Assembly (NCBI RefSeq): GCF_001690985.1
Contig: NZ_MAJS01000079.1
Span: forward strand, 124,001 to 188,000
Direction: 5' to 3'
Length of the DNA stretch: 64,000 nucleotides
DNA from: Aliivibrio sp. 1S175
Lineage (GTDB): Bacteria > Pseudomonadota > Gammaproteobacteria > Enterobacterales > Vibrionaceae
Made by a program: the position numbers and the translations under genes
Part shown: positions 1-8,114 of the stretch, piece after piece
How the letters are laid out: every line of letters begins with the position of its first letter
Numbering within the stretch: position 1 is the first letter of the stretch
Notes under the pieces: model-generated
Database searches by the model: none
Told to the model about the DNA's origin: nothing
Seen by the model: the letters and a program-made list of their open reading frames with translations, nothing else

Positions 1-216
1 ATGAATGGATTTTAATTCTGAGAGGATCGCTTTTTTTCTTTGGTTATCTTGTGTGCCGTTGGCGAGTTCAACTAAAAGGTTAGTGACACCCGAGCAGGCA
101 CTGATAACAACAAGGTGAGTATTTTTATTTTGCTCTATGACATAAGCACTGCGGTTCATTGCTTCAAAATTTGCAACGCTTGTTCCGCCAAATTTAGCAA
201 CATTTATAGGGTTCAC
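1..216 (-). CDS. lysC: Aspartokinase LysC (lysine-sensitive type), N-terminal part, cut by window edge
   Basis: Only the first 72 codons are present; the gene continues past the left edge. The translation begins NPINVAKFGGTSVANF, and KFGGTSV is the nucleotide-binding signature of aspartate kinases. The following AMNRSA and the VVISACSGVTN block fit the E. coli LysC (aspartokinase III) subfamily. The enzyme phosphorylates L-aspartate, the first step toward lysine, threonine and methionine. The start is taken as GTG at 214-216 because an upstream ATG runs straight into a stop and a GGGAG sits about 8 nt before the GTG. A lysine riboswitch lies in the leader, which supports the lysine-specific isozyme. 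Family assignment is firm; the exact isozyme is inferred from context. Confidence 0.9.
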   Translation of the reverse strand, partial: MNPINVAKFGGTSVANFEAMNRSAYVIEQNKNTHLVVISACSGVTNLLVELANGTQDNQRKKAILSELKSIH

Positions 217-267
217 TTTCCTGTCTCCCGACTACATCCAATGTGGAAATAAATGTGAAGAGTCATA

Positions 268-314
268 GCAAAAAATAAATAGCTGCTAGAAGCTCTCCAC
301 TTAAAATTAAGTGG
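268..314 (-). promoter_or_regulatory. Probable expression platform of the lysine riboswitch
   Basis: An 18-nt perfect palindrome (297-314, arms CCACTTAA) overlaps the 3' strand of the aptamer, so the two structures should be mutually exclusive. On the minus strand it is followed by a weaker AGCT...AGCT hairpin and then a T-rich run (ATTTATTTTTT). This could be an intrinsic terminator, or a device acting on translation; the sequence does not decide which. Confidence 0.5.
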
Positions 315-447
315 CAATCGTAAGGATTCAGCCAATACGATCGATAAACCTCTCCCAAGAAGGTTTATCTCGGCACTGCTCTCCCTCACTTATTTGTTTG
401 GGAGTTTGGGCTCCACAAATAAAGCTACCTAGGCAGTGCTCCTCTTC
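309..447 (-). promoter_or_regulatory. Lysine riboswitch (L box) in the lysC leader
   Basis: Read on the minus strand, the leader holds the conserved blocks of the lysine aptamer in order: AGAGGAGC near 438-445, GTGAGGGAGAGC, then AGTGCCGAG, a long hairpin with arms built on AGGTTTATC, GGCTGAATCC, and GCCACTT at the 3' end. This order matches the family consensus, and the element lies directly upstream of lysC in the right orientation. Lysine binding is expected to lower lysC expression. Boundaries are approximate, and P1 pairing was not fully resolved by eye. Confidence 0.85.
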
Positions 448-610
448 TGTGTATGTTTTATACAACAAAACATATGTTAACAATGTGCTTTTTTATGAAA
501 CAAATGTCAATCAATAGTAATGACTTTATTTGTATTTCTCCGATTTAAAGTGAATATAAGTATTTTATGGTTATTTTGTATAGTTAAGTCACTCTAATTA
601 CTTCGTCTAA

Positions 611-639
611 TTGAGTTTAATTATTATTGTGTCTATTCT
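611..639 (+). promoter_or_regulatory. Candidate sigma70 promoter of the class V aminotransferase
   Basis: TTGAGT (611-616) and TATTCT (634-639) are separated by exactly 17 nt and end about 30 nt before the start codon. The rest of the 217-666 interval holds the lysC riboswitch and its AT-rich promoter region; I see no further gene there. Confidence 0.5.
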
Positions 640-669
640 TTAAACACCCTATATTTCAAGGAGTGAATG

Positions 670-1779
670 ATGCAAAGTTTTATCCCACCAAAAAGAACCC
701 TTATGGGACCTGGACCTTCTGATATATCGCCACAAGTATTACAAGCGCTAAGTCGACCAACGATTGGTCATTTAGATCCTCTGTTTATAAAAATGATGGA
801 TGAAGTAAAAGAGCTACTTAAGTATGCATTTCAAACAGAAAATGAATTCACTATTGCGGTTTCTGCACCTGGAAGCGCGGGAATGGAAACCTGTTTTGTT
901 AATTTAGTAGAAGACGGTGAAAAAGTATTAGTTTGTCGTAATGGTGTTTTTGGCGAACGAATGCGTCAAAATGTTGAGCGATGTGGTGGAACCGCGATTG
1001 TCATTGATGATAAGTGGGGCGAGCCAGTTTCTTTAAATAAAGTTGAAGAGGCTCTGCAACAACATTCAGATATTAAGATAGTCGCTTTTGTTCATGCAGA
1101 GACATCGACGGGTGTATTAAGTGATGCTGAAGCCATTTCAAATTTAGCTCGTCAGCATGGATGTTTAACCATTGTTGATGCAGTAACATCATTAGGTGGC
1201 GTACCATTATTGGTTGATAAATGGCAATTAGATGCGGTTTATTCTGGCTCCCAAAAATGTTTATCTTGTACTCCAGGCTTATCACCAGTGACGTTTTCTG
1301 AACGAGCTTTGGACAAAATGAAATCAAGAATCAAGCCTGTTCAAAGTTGGTTTTTAGATCAAAGTTTAGTGCTGTCTTATTGGAGTGGCGAAGGAAAACG
1401 AAGCTATCACCATACAGCGCCTGTGAATAGTTTGTATGCATTACATGAATCATTATTAATGCTTAAAAATGAAGGATTAGAAGCCGCTTGGAGTAGACAC
1501 GCATTTTACCACCAAGAGTTAAAACAAGGGTTAGAATCGTTAGGTATTCAGTTTATCGTTGATGAAGCGTATCGTTTACCACAGCTTAATGCCGTTTATA
1601 TCCCAGAAGGGGTTAGCGATGTGGAAGTGAGAAGTCGATTACTGAATGAATATAATTTAGAAATTGGTGCTGGGCTAGGGGATTTAGCCGGAAAGACTTG
1701 GCGTATTGGTTTGATGGGGTATGCGGCTAAGAAAGAGAATGTTGCATTATGCTTAAAAGCCTTATCAGATGTTCTTTAG
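670..1779 (+). CDS. Class V aminotransferase, serine-pyruvate / alanine-glyoxylate type
   Basis: A fold-type I PLP-dependent aminotransferase of about 369 residues. The N-terminus has the GPGPSDISPQVL motif typical of alanine-glyoxylate and serine-pyruvate aminotransferases. SAPGSAGMET is the cofactor phosphate region, VDAVTSLGG carries the PLP-contacting aspartate, and SGSQKCL contains the Schiff-base lysine near residue 196. It is probably cytoplasmic; the true amino donor and acceptor cannot be read from sequence. Two ATGs are adjacent at 667 and 670; AAGGAG at 658-663 is better spaced (6 nt) for the second. The gene is monocistronic, with its own promoter candidate and a terminator directly after it. 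Confidence 0.85.
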   Translation: MQSFIPPKRTLMGPGPSDISPQVLQALSRPTIGHLDPLFIKMMDEVKELLKYAFQTENEFTIAVSAPGSAGMETCFVNLVEDGEKVLVCRNGVFGERMRQNVERCGGTAIVIDDKWGEPVSLNKVEEALQQHSDIKIVAFVHAETSTGVLSDAEAISNLARQHGCLTIVDAVTSLGGVPLLVDKWQLDAVYSGSQKCLSCTPGLSPVTFSERALDKMKSRIKPVQSWFLDQSLVLSYWSGEGKRSYHHTAPVNSLYALHESLLMLKNEGLEAAWSRHAFYHQELKQGLESLGIQFIVDEAYRLPQLNAVYIPEGVSDVEVRSRLLNEYNLEIGAGLGDLAGKTWRIGLMGYAAKKENVALCLKALSDVL

Positions 1780-1789
1780 ATCATAAATA

Positions 1790-1820
1790 AAAGGCCGCTG
1801 AAAAATCAGCGGCTTTTTAT
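1790..1820. terminator. Bidirectional intrinsic terminator between converging genes
   Basis: An 8-bp stem GCCGCTGA/TCAGCGGC (1794-1801 and 1806-1813) with an AAAA loop is followed by TTTTTAT on the plus strand and, read the other way, by TTTTATTTATG. It can stop both the aminotransferase transcript and the converging pglL transcript. Confidence 0.85.
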
Positions 1821-1828
1821 TGTCAGTT

Positions 1829-3595
1829 TTATTTATTATTTTCTTTTTGGCGTAATTTTTCGTCGAGTTGCACCAAGTCAAATTTGTTATTTGGAAAAAG
1901 AAAAATGGCTTCTCTTCTAATATCTTCTGCTCTTTTTTCTTCCCCTAAAGCTTGGTAGGCAATAATCAGATTTTGATAAAATGCCGGTCTTGGTTTTGTT
2001 TTAATAAGCTCTTTTGACCAAGTGATATAAGGTGTGATTAATTCTGGTTTTTTGTTCACGATACCAATGGATAGTTGAGCCGATAATACATCCCAATTAA
2101 ATCGGTCTTCCCAAACGACAGGATTAGTCACTTGAGCCAAAATATCAGGATTCATTGGTCGAGTTGTTTCAAATTTAGTTAATACCCAGTTAGTGTGCAG
2201 TGTTGAAAGCATATAAAAAGCAGTGACAATGGGCAGTACCAATGAGCTGACTCGCAGTGTGATTTTACTGATATCACTAATGCGGTATTTTTTATATTTA
2301 CAGCTTAGTTGGTCTATCCAGAACAGAAGAATGATGAAAGTAAACCAGTGCAGCATAGAGTGGTAAAACGGATACTCTAATTGGCTATGAATGAAGATCG
2401 GAGCGATTAAAGCCAGTAGAGCAAATTGTGTATCTAGTTTACTTTTTCGTATTTTGAGTAAAACACCACCCGCGGCAAGCAATAAACCTAGAATCGCAAC
2501 GATCCCCCCCTCTACACCCCAGTATAAAACTTCATTGTGAGGGTGATCCATTGAAGGCAATCCAGGTTTGTAACTTGATGATATTTGGTGCTGTTTTGCT
2601 GTGTATAATATGTATTCTGCTTCGTAATTTCCGTAACCATAGCCTGTGATCGGCTTTTCTAAAAACATATCTAAAGCCTGTGGAAATGTATATCGTCTGG
2701 GGCTTTCTAGGTCAGCTTTTTGGCTAATTAATGACACTTTAGATAAGTTATCTTGAGATAAGTTAAATAGAACAAAGCTGCCACTAAAGCCAATAATTAA
2801 TGCTAATACCCAAGAGAAGAAACGCTGTTTAGTGCAATATTTCCACATGTATGGAGTAAGCAAAGCAACGCTGAACAAGGTTGCGATCCAGCCTGTTCTA
2901 GACGCTAATACGACGATGAGTGGTAAAGTAAATATGATCGTTGCATAAAGAAGAGTGAGAGCAATGATATTTTCACGGTATTTAATTGGTTGTCTGGCAA
3001 GAAAATAAGAGGCAATGGCAAGTCCTGTCGCTAGGAAGCTAGCCATAACATTCGGTTGCTGAAAAATGCCGTAAGGGCGATTTGCTATAACGTTATAACC
3101 GAAGCTGTTCCCTTCCTTTAGAAAAAGGTATTGGATATAGCCAAAAACTGCTTCGATTAACACTGAACCGATAATACACCACAAGAGCCATTGTTTCTGT
3201 TTATTTGAAAAAGCAAATTGTTGTAATGTAATAAAGAATAATAACCCCGCCCACAGACCTAAGAATTTGCCTAACGCTGATTGGGGGGAGGCATCATGAT
3301 AAAACAGAGGAAGACAAAGCAAGATAACGGCGAATAATAAAACCAGAGTTAAGGTCGAATATTTAATTAGACCTTGTTTTGCTATATGAAATAAAGCGAT
3401 TGCAATCGCAATGCTTGCAGGGATCCAAGAGGCGGCATTGAATGCGAGGTGTAGCCCTGAACCACCAGGGTTCGGTTGGAAAAAATGAGCACAAACAAAG
3501 AAAAGAACACTTAAGCTAAATAGATAAGATTTGGTTAATGGTTTTTTTATCTTTCTAGCTTCTAATTGTGTTCCTTGAGTGAGTAGCGTTGCCAT
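1829..3595 (-). CDS. pglL: PglL-type O-oligosaccharyltransferase (Wzy_C / O-antigen ligase family)
   Basis: A polytopic inner-membrane protein of 588 residues, with roughly a dozen hydrophobic segments and a hydrophilic C-terminal tail of about 100 residues. The early motif QPNPGGSGLHLAFN resembles the PglL_A signature. The central GIFQQPNVMASF, LASRTGW, GYGYGNYEAEY and DHPHNEVLYWGVEGG blocks are typical of the Wzy_C ligase fold, and YPFYHSMLHW resembles the PglL C-terminal helix motif. This family transfers preassembled glycans from undecaprenyl diphosphate to Ser/Thr of periplasmic proteins, often pilins. V. cholerae carries a PglL gene in the same lysC-uvrA neighbourhood. An O-antigen ligase (WaaL) is the alternative. 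The glycan and protein substrates are unknown. Confidence 0.8.
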   Translation of the reverse strand: MATLLTQGTQLEARKIKKPLTKSYLFSLSVLFFVCAHFFQPNPGGSGLHLAFNAASWIPASIAIAIALFHIAKQGLIKYSTLTLVLLFAVILLCLPLFYHDASPQSALGKFLGLWAGLLFFITLQQFAFSNKQKQWLLWCIIGSVLIEAVFGYIQYLFLKEGNSFGYNVIANRPYGIFQQPNVMASFLATGLAIASYFLARQPIKYRENIIALTLLYATIIFTLPLIVVLASRTGWIATLFSVALLTPYMWKYCTKQRFFSWVLALIIGFSGSFVLFNLSQDNLSKVSLISQKADLESPRRYTFPQALDMFLEKPITGYGYGNYEAEYILYTAKQHQISSSYKPGLPSMDHPHNEVLYWGVEGGIVAILGLLLAAGGVLLKIRKSKLDTQFALLALIAPIFIHSQLEYPFYHSMLHWFTFIILLFWIDQLSCKYKKYRISDISKITLRVSSLVLPIVTAFYMLSTLHTNWVLTKFETTRPMNPDILAQVTNPVVWEDRFNWDVLSAQLSIGIVNKKPELITPYITWSKELIKTKPRPAFYQNLIIAYQALGEEKRAEDIRREAIFLFPNNKFDLVQLDEKLRQKENNK

Positions 3596-3694
3596 GTTTC
3601 ATTAATTCCTTATTACGAGCATGAGAATAAAAGTAAAGCCAACAAAATGCTGGCTTTATTCTATCTGATCCAAGTAATAAAAGGCTTAATTTTA

Positions 3695-6520
3695 TTACTT
3701 TAACATCGGTTTTAAGAAGCGTGCCGTATGAGAGCCCTCAACTAATGCAACGTCTTCAGGGGTTCCTGCAGCGATAATCTCACCACCGCCTTGCCCACCT
3801 TCTGGTCCTAAGTCGATAATCCAGTCTGCGGTTTTTACGACATCAAGGTTGTGTTCAATAACAACGATGGTATTTCCTCGTTCTCGTAAACGGTGGAGTA
3901 CATTCAAAAGTTGTTGAATATCGTGAAAATGCAAACCTGTTGTCGGCTCATCTAGAATATAAAGCGTTTTCCCTGTATCTCGCTTTGATAGTTCACGAGC
4001 TAGTTTAACCCGTTGAGCTTCACCACCAGATAGTGTCGTCGCAGCTTGCCCTAAACGAATATAAGACAGTCCTACATCCATTAAGGTTTGTAGCTTTCTA
4101 GCGATAACAGGTACTGGTTCAAAGAAAGTATGAGCATCTTCAATTGTCATTTGAAGAACTTCATCAATACTCTTGCCTTTGTATTTTACCTCTAGTGTTT
4201 CGCGATTATATCGTTTACCTGTACATACATCACATGGCACATAAACATCAGGTAAGAAGTGCATTTCCACCTTGATTACGCCATCACCTTGACATGCTTC
4301 ACAGCGACCGCCGCGAACGTTAAAGCTAAAGCGACCTGGTTTATAACCACGAGAACGTGATTCAGGTGTACCTGAAAACAGTTCACGAATAGGGGTAAAA
4401 ATTCCGGTATAAGTTGCAGGGTTTGAACGAGGCGTTCGCCCTATTGGGCTTTGATCTATGTCGATCACTTTATCAAAATGTTCAATGCCTTTGATTTTCT
4501 TATATGGCGCAGGCTCTGATGTTGTTGCACCATTTAATTGGGTATGAGCAATTTTAAAGAAAGTATCGTTAATTAACGTCGATTTACCTGAACCTGAAAC
4601 CCCTGTCACGCAAGTAAACAGGCCGACAGGTAATTTTAATGTGACGTCTTTTAAGTTATTACCTGTTGCTCCAATTAATTCAACCTGTTTTTTAGGATCG
4701 GCTTTGATGCGTTCTTTAGGTACTGCGATTTCTTTCGCACCGCTTAAGTATTGACCGGTGAGTGAGTCTGGATTTGAAATAATATCTTGATAGTTACCTT
4801 CTGCGACAATATGACCGCCATGAATCCCAGCGCCTGGACCAATATCGATAATATGATCGGCACTTCTTATTGCGTCTTCATCATGTTCAACAACAATAAC
4901 AGTATTACCAAGATCACGAAGGTGATTAAGGGTTTTTAATAGACGTTCATTATCTCGTTGGTGCAGGCCAATAGAAGGCTCATCAAGAACGTACATAACA
5001 CCAACTAAACCTGCACCAATTTGACTTGCTAAGCGAATACGCTGCGCTTCGCCACCAGAAAGGGTATCCGCGCTGCGTGATAAGCTAAGGTAATTTAAGC
5101 CGACATTAATAAGGAAGTTCAGACGCTCATGAATCTCTTTCATTACCTTATCTGCGATTTGAGCTTTTTGCCCTTTCAGTTCTAGAGAACTAAAAAATGA
5201 CATTGAGTCTTGAATACTCATTTCACAGATTTCAGGTAATGTTGTATCACCAACAAATACACTACGTGCTTCTAAACGTAAACGCGTACCGTGACAGCTT
5301 GAACAAGATTGAGTTGAAATATACTTTGATAGATCATCACGCACAGAGCTTGATTCGGTTTCTTTATAGCGACGGTCAAGCGTATTTAATATTCCTTCAA
5401 AAGGGTGGCGCTTAACGCGTAGATCGCCGCGGTCATTGCTGTATTGGAACTCAACTTCTTCCGTACCTGAACCATTAAGAATGATATTTTGGAATTTCTT
5501 TGATAGAGATTTAAATGGTGCAAAAAGATCAAATCCATAGTGCTTGGCTAATGAACCTAACATTTGAAAGTAATAATAGTTTTTTTGATCCCAACCTTTA
5601 ATCGCCCCTTCAGCAATACTGAGCTTATTATCTAAAACAATACGATCAGCATCAAAATACTGCTGAACCCCTAAGCCATCACAAGTACCACAAGCACCTG
5701 CTGGGTTGTTGAATGAAAACAGGCGGGGTTCAAGTTCAGACATGCTGTAACCACAATGTGGACACGCAAAATTGGCAGAAAAAATTAGAGGCTCATGATC
5801 GGTGTCATCCATATGATCAACAACAGCAATACCACCAGTGAGTTCTAGTGCGGTCTCAAAAGATTCGGCAAGACGTTGTTTTAAATCATCTCGAACTTTA
5901 AAGCGATCAACAACGACTTCAATAGTGTGCTTTTTATGAAGTTCTAATGTCGGAGGATCAGAGAGATCACACACTTCACCATCAATACGAGCACGAATAA
6001 ACCCTTGCGCGGCTAAATTTTCTAACGTTTTAACATGCTCACCTTTACGTTCTTTCACAATAGGTGCTAACAACATCAGCTTTGTGCCTTCAGGCAACTC
6101 TAACGCTTTATCAACCATTTGGCTGATGGTTTGTGCTGTTAATTCGACATGATGATCAGGACAGCGAGGTTCGCCAATGCGAGCATATAAAAGACGCAGG
6201 TAATCGTAAATTTCAGTAATTGTCCCGACGGTAGAGCGAGGGTTGTGAGATGTTGATTTTTGTTCGATAGAAATCGCAGGAGAAAGGCCTTCAATGTGGT
6301 CAACATCGGGCTTTTCCATTAGGGATAAGAATTGACGAGCATAGGCAGATAACGATTCTACATAGCGTCGTTGGCCTTCTGCATATAAAGTATCAAAAGC
6401 CAAAGAGGATTTACCTGAACCGGATAACCCCGTAATAACGGTTAGCTTATCTCGTGGGATAGTTAAGCTAATGTCTTTTAGGTTATGGGTTCTTGCACCG
6501 CGAACTTCAATTTTATCCAT
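3695..6520 (-). CDS. uvrA: UvrABC excinuclease subunit A
   Basis: A 941-residue DNA-damage recognition ATPase of nucleotide excision repair, matching the usual 940-residue length. Two ABC-type nucleotide-binding modules are visible, each with a Walker A (GLSGSGKSS near residue 31 and GVSGSGKST in the second half) and an LSGGEAQR signature. CxxC zinc-finger pairs are present (CPHCGYS with [14 protein letters not shown] with CDVCTG). A longer reading from 6565 exists, but [14 protein letters not shown] matches known UvrA N-termini, so ATG 6520 is used. It works with UvrB and UvrC, which are not in this window. A LexA-box candidate upstream suggests SOS control. Confidence 0.97.
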   Translation of the reverse strand: MDKIEVRGARTHNLKDISLTIPRDKLTVITGLSGSGKSSLAFDTLYAEGQRRYVESLSAYARQFLSLMEKPDVDHIEGLSPAISIEQKSTSHNPRSTVGTITEIYDYLRLLYARIGEPRCPDHHVELTAQTISQMVDKALELPEGTKLMLLAPIVKERKGEHVKTLENLAAQGFIRARIDGEVCDLSDPPTLELHKKHTIEVVVDRFKVRDDLKQRLAESFETALELTGGIAVVDHMDDTDHEPLIFSANFACPHCGYSMSELEPRLFSFNNPAGACGTCDGLGVQQYFDADRIVLDNKLSIAEGAIKGWDQKNYYYFQMLGSLAKHYGFDLFAPFKSLSKKFQNIILNGSGTEEVEFQYSNDRGDLRVKRHPFEGILNTLDRRYKETESSSVRDDLSKYISTQSCSSCHGTRLRLEARSVFVGDTTLPEICEMSIQDSMSFFSSLELKGQKAQIADKVMKEIHERLNFLINVGLNYLSLSRSADTLSGGEAQRIRLASQIGAGLVGVMYVLDEPSIGLHQRDNERLLKTLNHLRDLGNTVIVVEHDEDAIRSADHIIDIGPGAGIHGGHIVAEGNYQDIISNPDSLTGQYLSGAKEIAVPKERIKADPKKQVELIGATGNNLKDVTLKLPVGLFTCVTGVSGSGKSTLINDTFFKIAHTQLNGATTSEPAPYKKIKGIEHFDKVIDIDQSPIGRTPRSNPATYTGIFTPIRELFSGTPESRSRGYKPGRFSFNVRGGRCEACQGDGVIKVEMHFLPDVYVPCDVCTGKRYNRETLEVKYKGKSIDEVLQMTIEDAHTFFEPVPVIARKLQTLMDVGLSYIRLGQAATTLSGGEAQRVKLARELSKRDTGKTLYILDEPTTGLHFHDIQQLLNVLHRLRERGNTIVVIEHNLDVVKTADWIIDLGPEGGQGGGEIIAAGTPEDVALVEGSHTARFLKPMLK

Positions 6521-6590
6521 GGAACTCTCACTACTTAAAGAATAACTAGAAGATAAGTATTGCACAGAGTATTAAAACAGCAAAGAGGTA

Positions 6591-6606
6591 CTGGGTAAAA
6601 AAACAG
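6591..6606 (-). promoter_or_regulatory. Candidate LexA (SOS) box upstream of uvrA
   Basis: On the minus strand the 16-mer reads CTGT-N8-CCAG and is flanked as aCTGT...CCAGta, one mismatch from CTGT-N8-ACAG. It lies 70 nt before the uvrA ATG and about 8 nt upstream of a candidate -35 TTGCTG (6578-6583). uvrA is a classic LexA target in gamma-proteobacteria. Confidence 0.6.
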
Positions 6607-6638
6607 TGGTTTTATTAGAGGAGAGATTGAATAGCTGA

Positions 6639-6670
6639 AATAAAAAACGCCCTGTAATCAATTACAAGGC
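6639..6670 (-). terminator. Intrinsic terminator after galU
   Basis: A 9-bp stem (arms 6649-6657 and 6662-6670, one G-T pair) with a 4-nt loop is followed on the minus strand by GTTTTTTATTT. It separates galU transcription from the uvrA promoter region. Confidence 0.8.
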
Positions 6671-6698
6671 ATTTAGATGGTTAATAAGCAGAAGTATA

Positions 6699-7568
6699 TT
6701 ATTTTTTACCTGTTTTTTGTTTTGCTAGTTCTGCTGATTTTTTATCTTTTAAATAAACATTTTCATAGCAGTAGTTGGTTGCTTCGATGTAACCCTCAAC
6801 ACTACCACAGTCAAAACGCTTACCTTTGAATTTATACGCTAGAACACAACCAGATTGAGCTTGTTTTAGCAGTGCATCCGTAATTTGGATTTCACCACCT
6901 TTACCTGGTTCTGTTGTTTCTAGAATTTCAAAAATATCAGGCGTTAAGATATAGCGACCAATAATTGCAAGGTTGCTTGGCGCAGTGCCTGGCTCTGGTT
7001 TTTCAACCATGTTGTCTACACGATATAAATCGTCTTTGATCATTTCACCCGCAATAACGCCGTACTTGTGAGTTTCGTTATCTGGCACTTCTTCAACGGC
7101 AACGATAGAGCAACGGAATTGCTTATAAAGAGCAACCATTTGTGAAAGAACACCTTGCTCTTCATTAACGCACAAGTCATCAGCAAGTACGACTGCAAAT
7201 GGTTCGTCACCTACAAGCTCACGGCCAGTAAGAATAGCATGGCCTAAACCTTTCATTTCACGTTGGCGAATGTAAGTAAAGTGAGCGGCGTCGATCAGTT
7301 CACGAACGTCTTCAAGTAATTCTTCTTTATTTGTGCCACTGATTTGGTGCTCTAGTTCGTAGTTTTTATCGAAATGATCCATTAATGAATGCTTACCGCG
7401 ACCTGTTACTACACAGATACCATCCATGCCAGCATTGATCGCTTCTTCTACACCGTATTCAATTAGAGGTTTATTTACTATTGGCATCATTTCTTTTGGC
7501 ATAGATTTAGTTGCTGGTAAAAAACGAGTGCCGTAGCCTGCGGCAGGGAAAAGACATTTTTTGATCAT
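6699..7568 (-). CDS. galU: UTP-glucose-1-phosphate uridylyltransferase
   Basis: A 289-residue nucleotidyltransferase with the GalU signature FPAAGYGTRFLPATKSMPKE at the N-terminus and the VEKP block in the centre. It makes UDP-glucose from UTP and glucose-1-phosphate, feeding LPS core, EPS and other glycans. An AGGA ribosome-binding site lies just before ATG 7568. It follows the EPS operon in the same direction after a 135-nt gap, so it could be partly co-transcribed. It supplies a plausible sugar donor for that operon, which has no nucleotide-sugar gene of its own. galU next to uvrA is also the V. cholerae arrangement, so galU probably belongs to the conserved backbone rather than to the EPS insert. 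Confidence 0.95.
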   Translation of the reverse strand: MIKKCLFPAAGYGTRFLPATKSMPKEMMPIVNKPLIEYGVEEAINAGMDGICVVTGRGKHSLMDHFDKNYELEHQISGTNKEELLEDVRELIDAAHFTYIRQREMKGLGHAILTGRELVGDEPFAVVLADDLCVNEEQGVLSQMVALYKQFRCSIVAVEEVPDNETHKYGVIAGEMIKDDLYRVDNMVEKPEPGTAPSNLAIIGRYILTPDIFEILETTEPGKGGEIQITDALLKQAQSGCVLAYKFKGKRFDCGSVEGYIEATNYCYENVYLKDKKSAELAKQKTGKK

Positions 7569-7635
7569 TACGAGGTCCTAGAAAACAAGATTAAAATTAG
7601 TAAAAACTCATCTGTGAGCATTATTGTTATGAGTG

Positions 7636-7658
7636 CAGTTTAGCGATTAAGTAAACTG
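7636..7658. repeat. Inverted repeat between the EPS operon and galU
   Basis: A perfect 7-bp inverted repeat (CAGTTTA / TAAACTG) with a 9-nt spacer lies in the 135-nt gap upstream of galU. No T-tract follows on either strand, so a terminator is unlikely. It may be an operator or an incidental hairpin. Confidence 0.35.
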
Positions 7659-7703
7659 AAATGAAGCGTTTTAGATGAAAAGGGCGTTCGATATCATTAT
7701 TAA

Positions 7704-8108
7704 TTATGCTATATGTATCAGTTCTTTAAACCAATCCCAAATTCCGAATGAAAAATTAGGAAATATGTCGATCCCGAGTGCTGATTTTATTAAATATAAA
7801 GTAACAACCGCTAGAGAAAATAGGCTCAGTACACCTAGTGCTATTAGCAATGTCATTATAAAGACAGCAAAAGGAGACTCATTTCTTAATTGTTGTCTAA
7901 AATCACGACCTAGCAAGAAAACGAAGAAGTAACGTTTATTGAATATAGAAATGCTTTTTCGAATATCGACTTTATTATTCGAGCCAAGTCCTGTTGCTAT
8001 GATTGCTCGTTCTATCGATTTTTGTTGCTCACTCGTGAGTTCACTTGTTGTTGTTTCATCAAGAGATGCATAGAACTGAGCGATTAAACGTTGTTGTTTT
8101 TTATTCAT
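7704..8108 (-). CDS. Small single-span membrane protein of unknown function, last gene of the EPS operon
   Basis: I do not recognise a named family. The 134-residue product has a charged, helical N-terminal half with a run of E and Q (SELTSEQQKSIERAI). This is followed by a basic and aromatic patch just before the membrane (NKRYFFVFLLGRDFRQQ, about residues 57-73). One long hydrophobic segment lies at about 80-108, then a short aromatic tail (FGIWDWFKEL). It begins 6 nt after the preceding glycosyltransferase, with AAAGAG upstream of ATG 8108, so it is translated from the same message. Position suggests a role in EPS assembly, for example as a partner of the flippase, polymerase or co-polymerase, but that is inference only. 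Confidence 0.75.
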   Translation of the reverse strand: MNKKQQRLIAQFYASLDETTTSELTSEQQKSIERAIIATGLGSNNKVDIRKSISIFNKRYFFVFLLGRDFRQQLRNESPFAVFIMTLLIALGVLSLFSLAVVTLYLIKSALGIDIFPNFSFGIWDWFKELIHIA

Positions 8109-8114
8109 TATTAA

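Noticed and set aside
311-517. Plus-strand open frame of 68 codons
   Set aside because: It lies antisense to the lysine riboswitch and lysC leader, has no ribosome-binding site and shows no protein-like features.
7636-7658. Terminator at the end of the EPS operon
   Set aside because: The 7-bp inverted repeat has no T-tract on either strand.
7675-7932. Plus-strand open frame of 85 codons at the EPS/galU junction
   Set aside because: It is antisense to the end of the small membrane-protein gene, which has a ribosome-binding site, operon spacing and a clear membrane segment.
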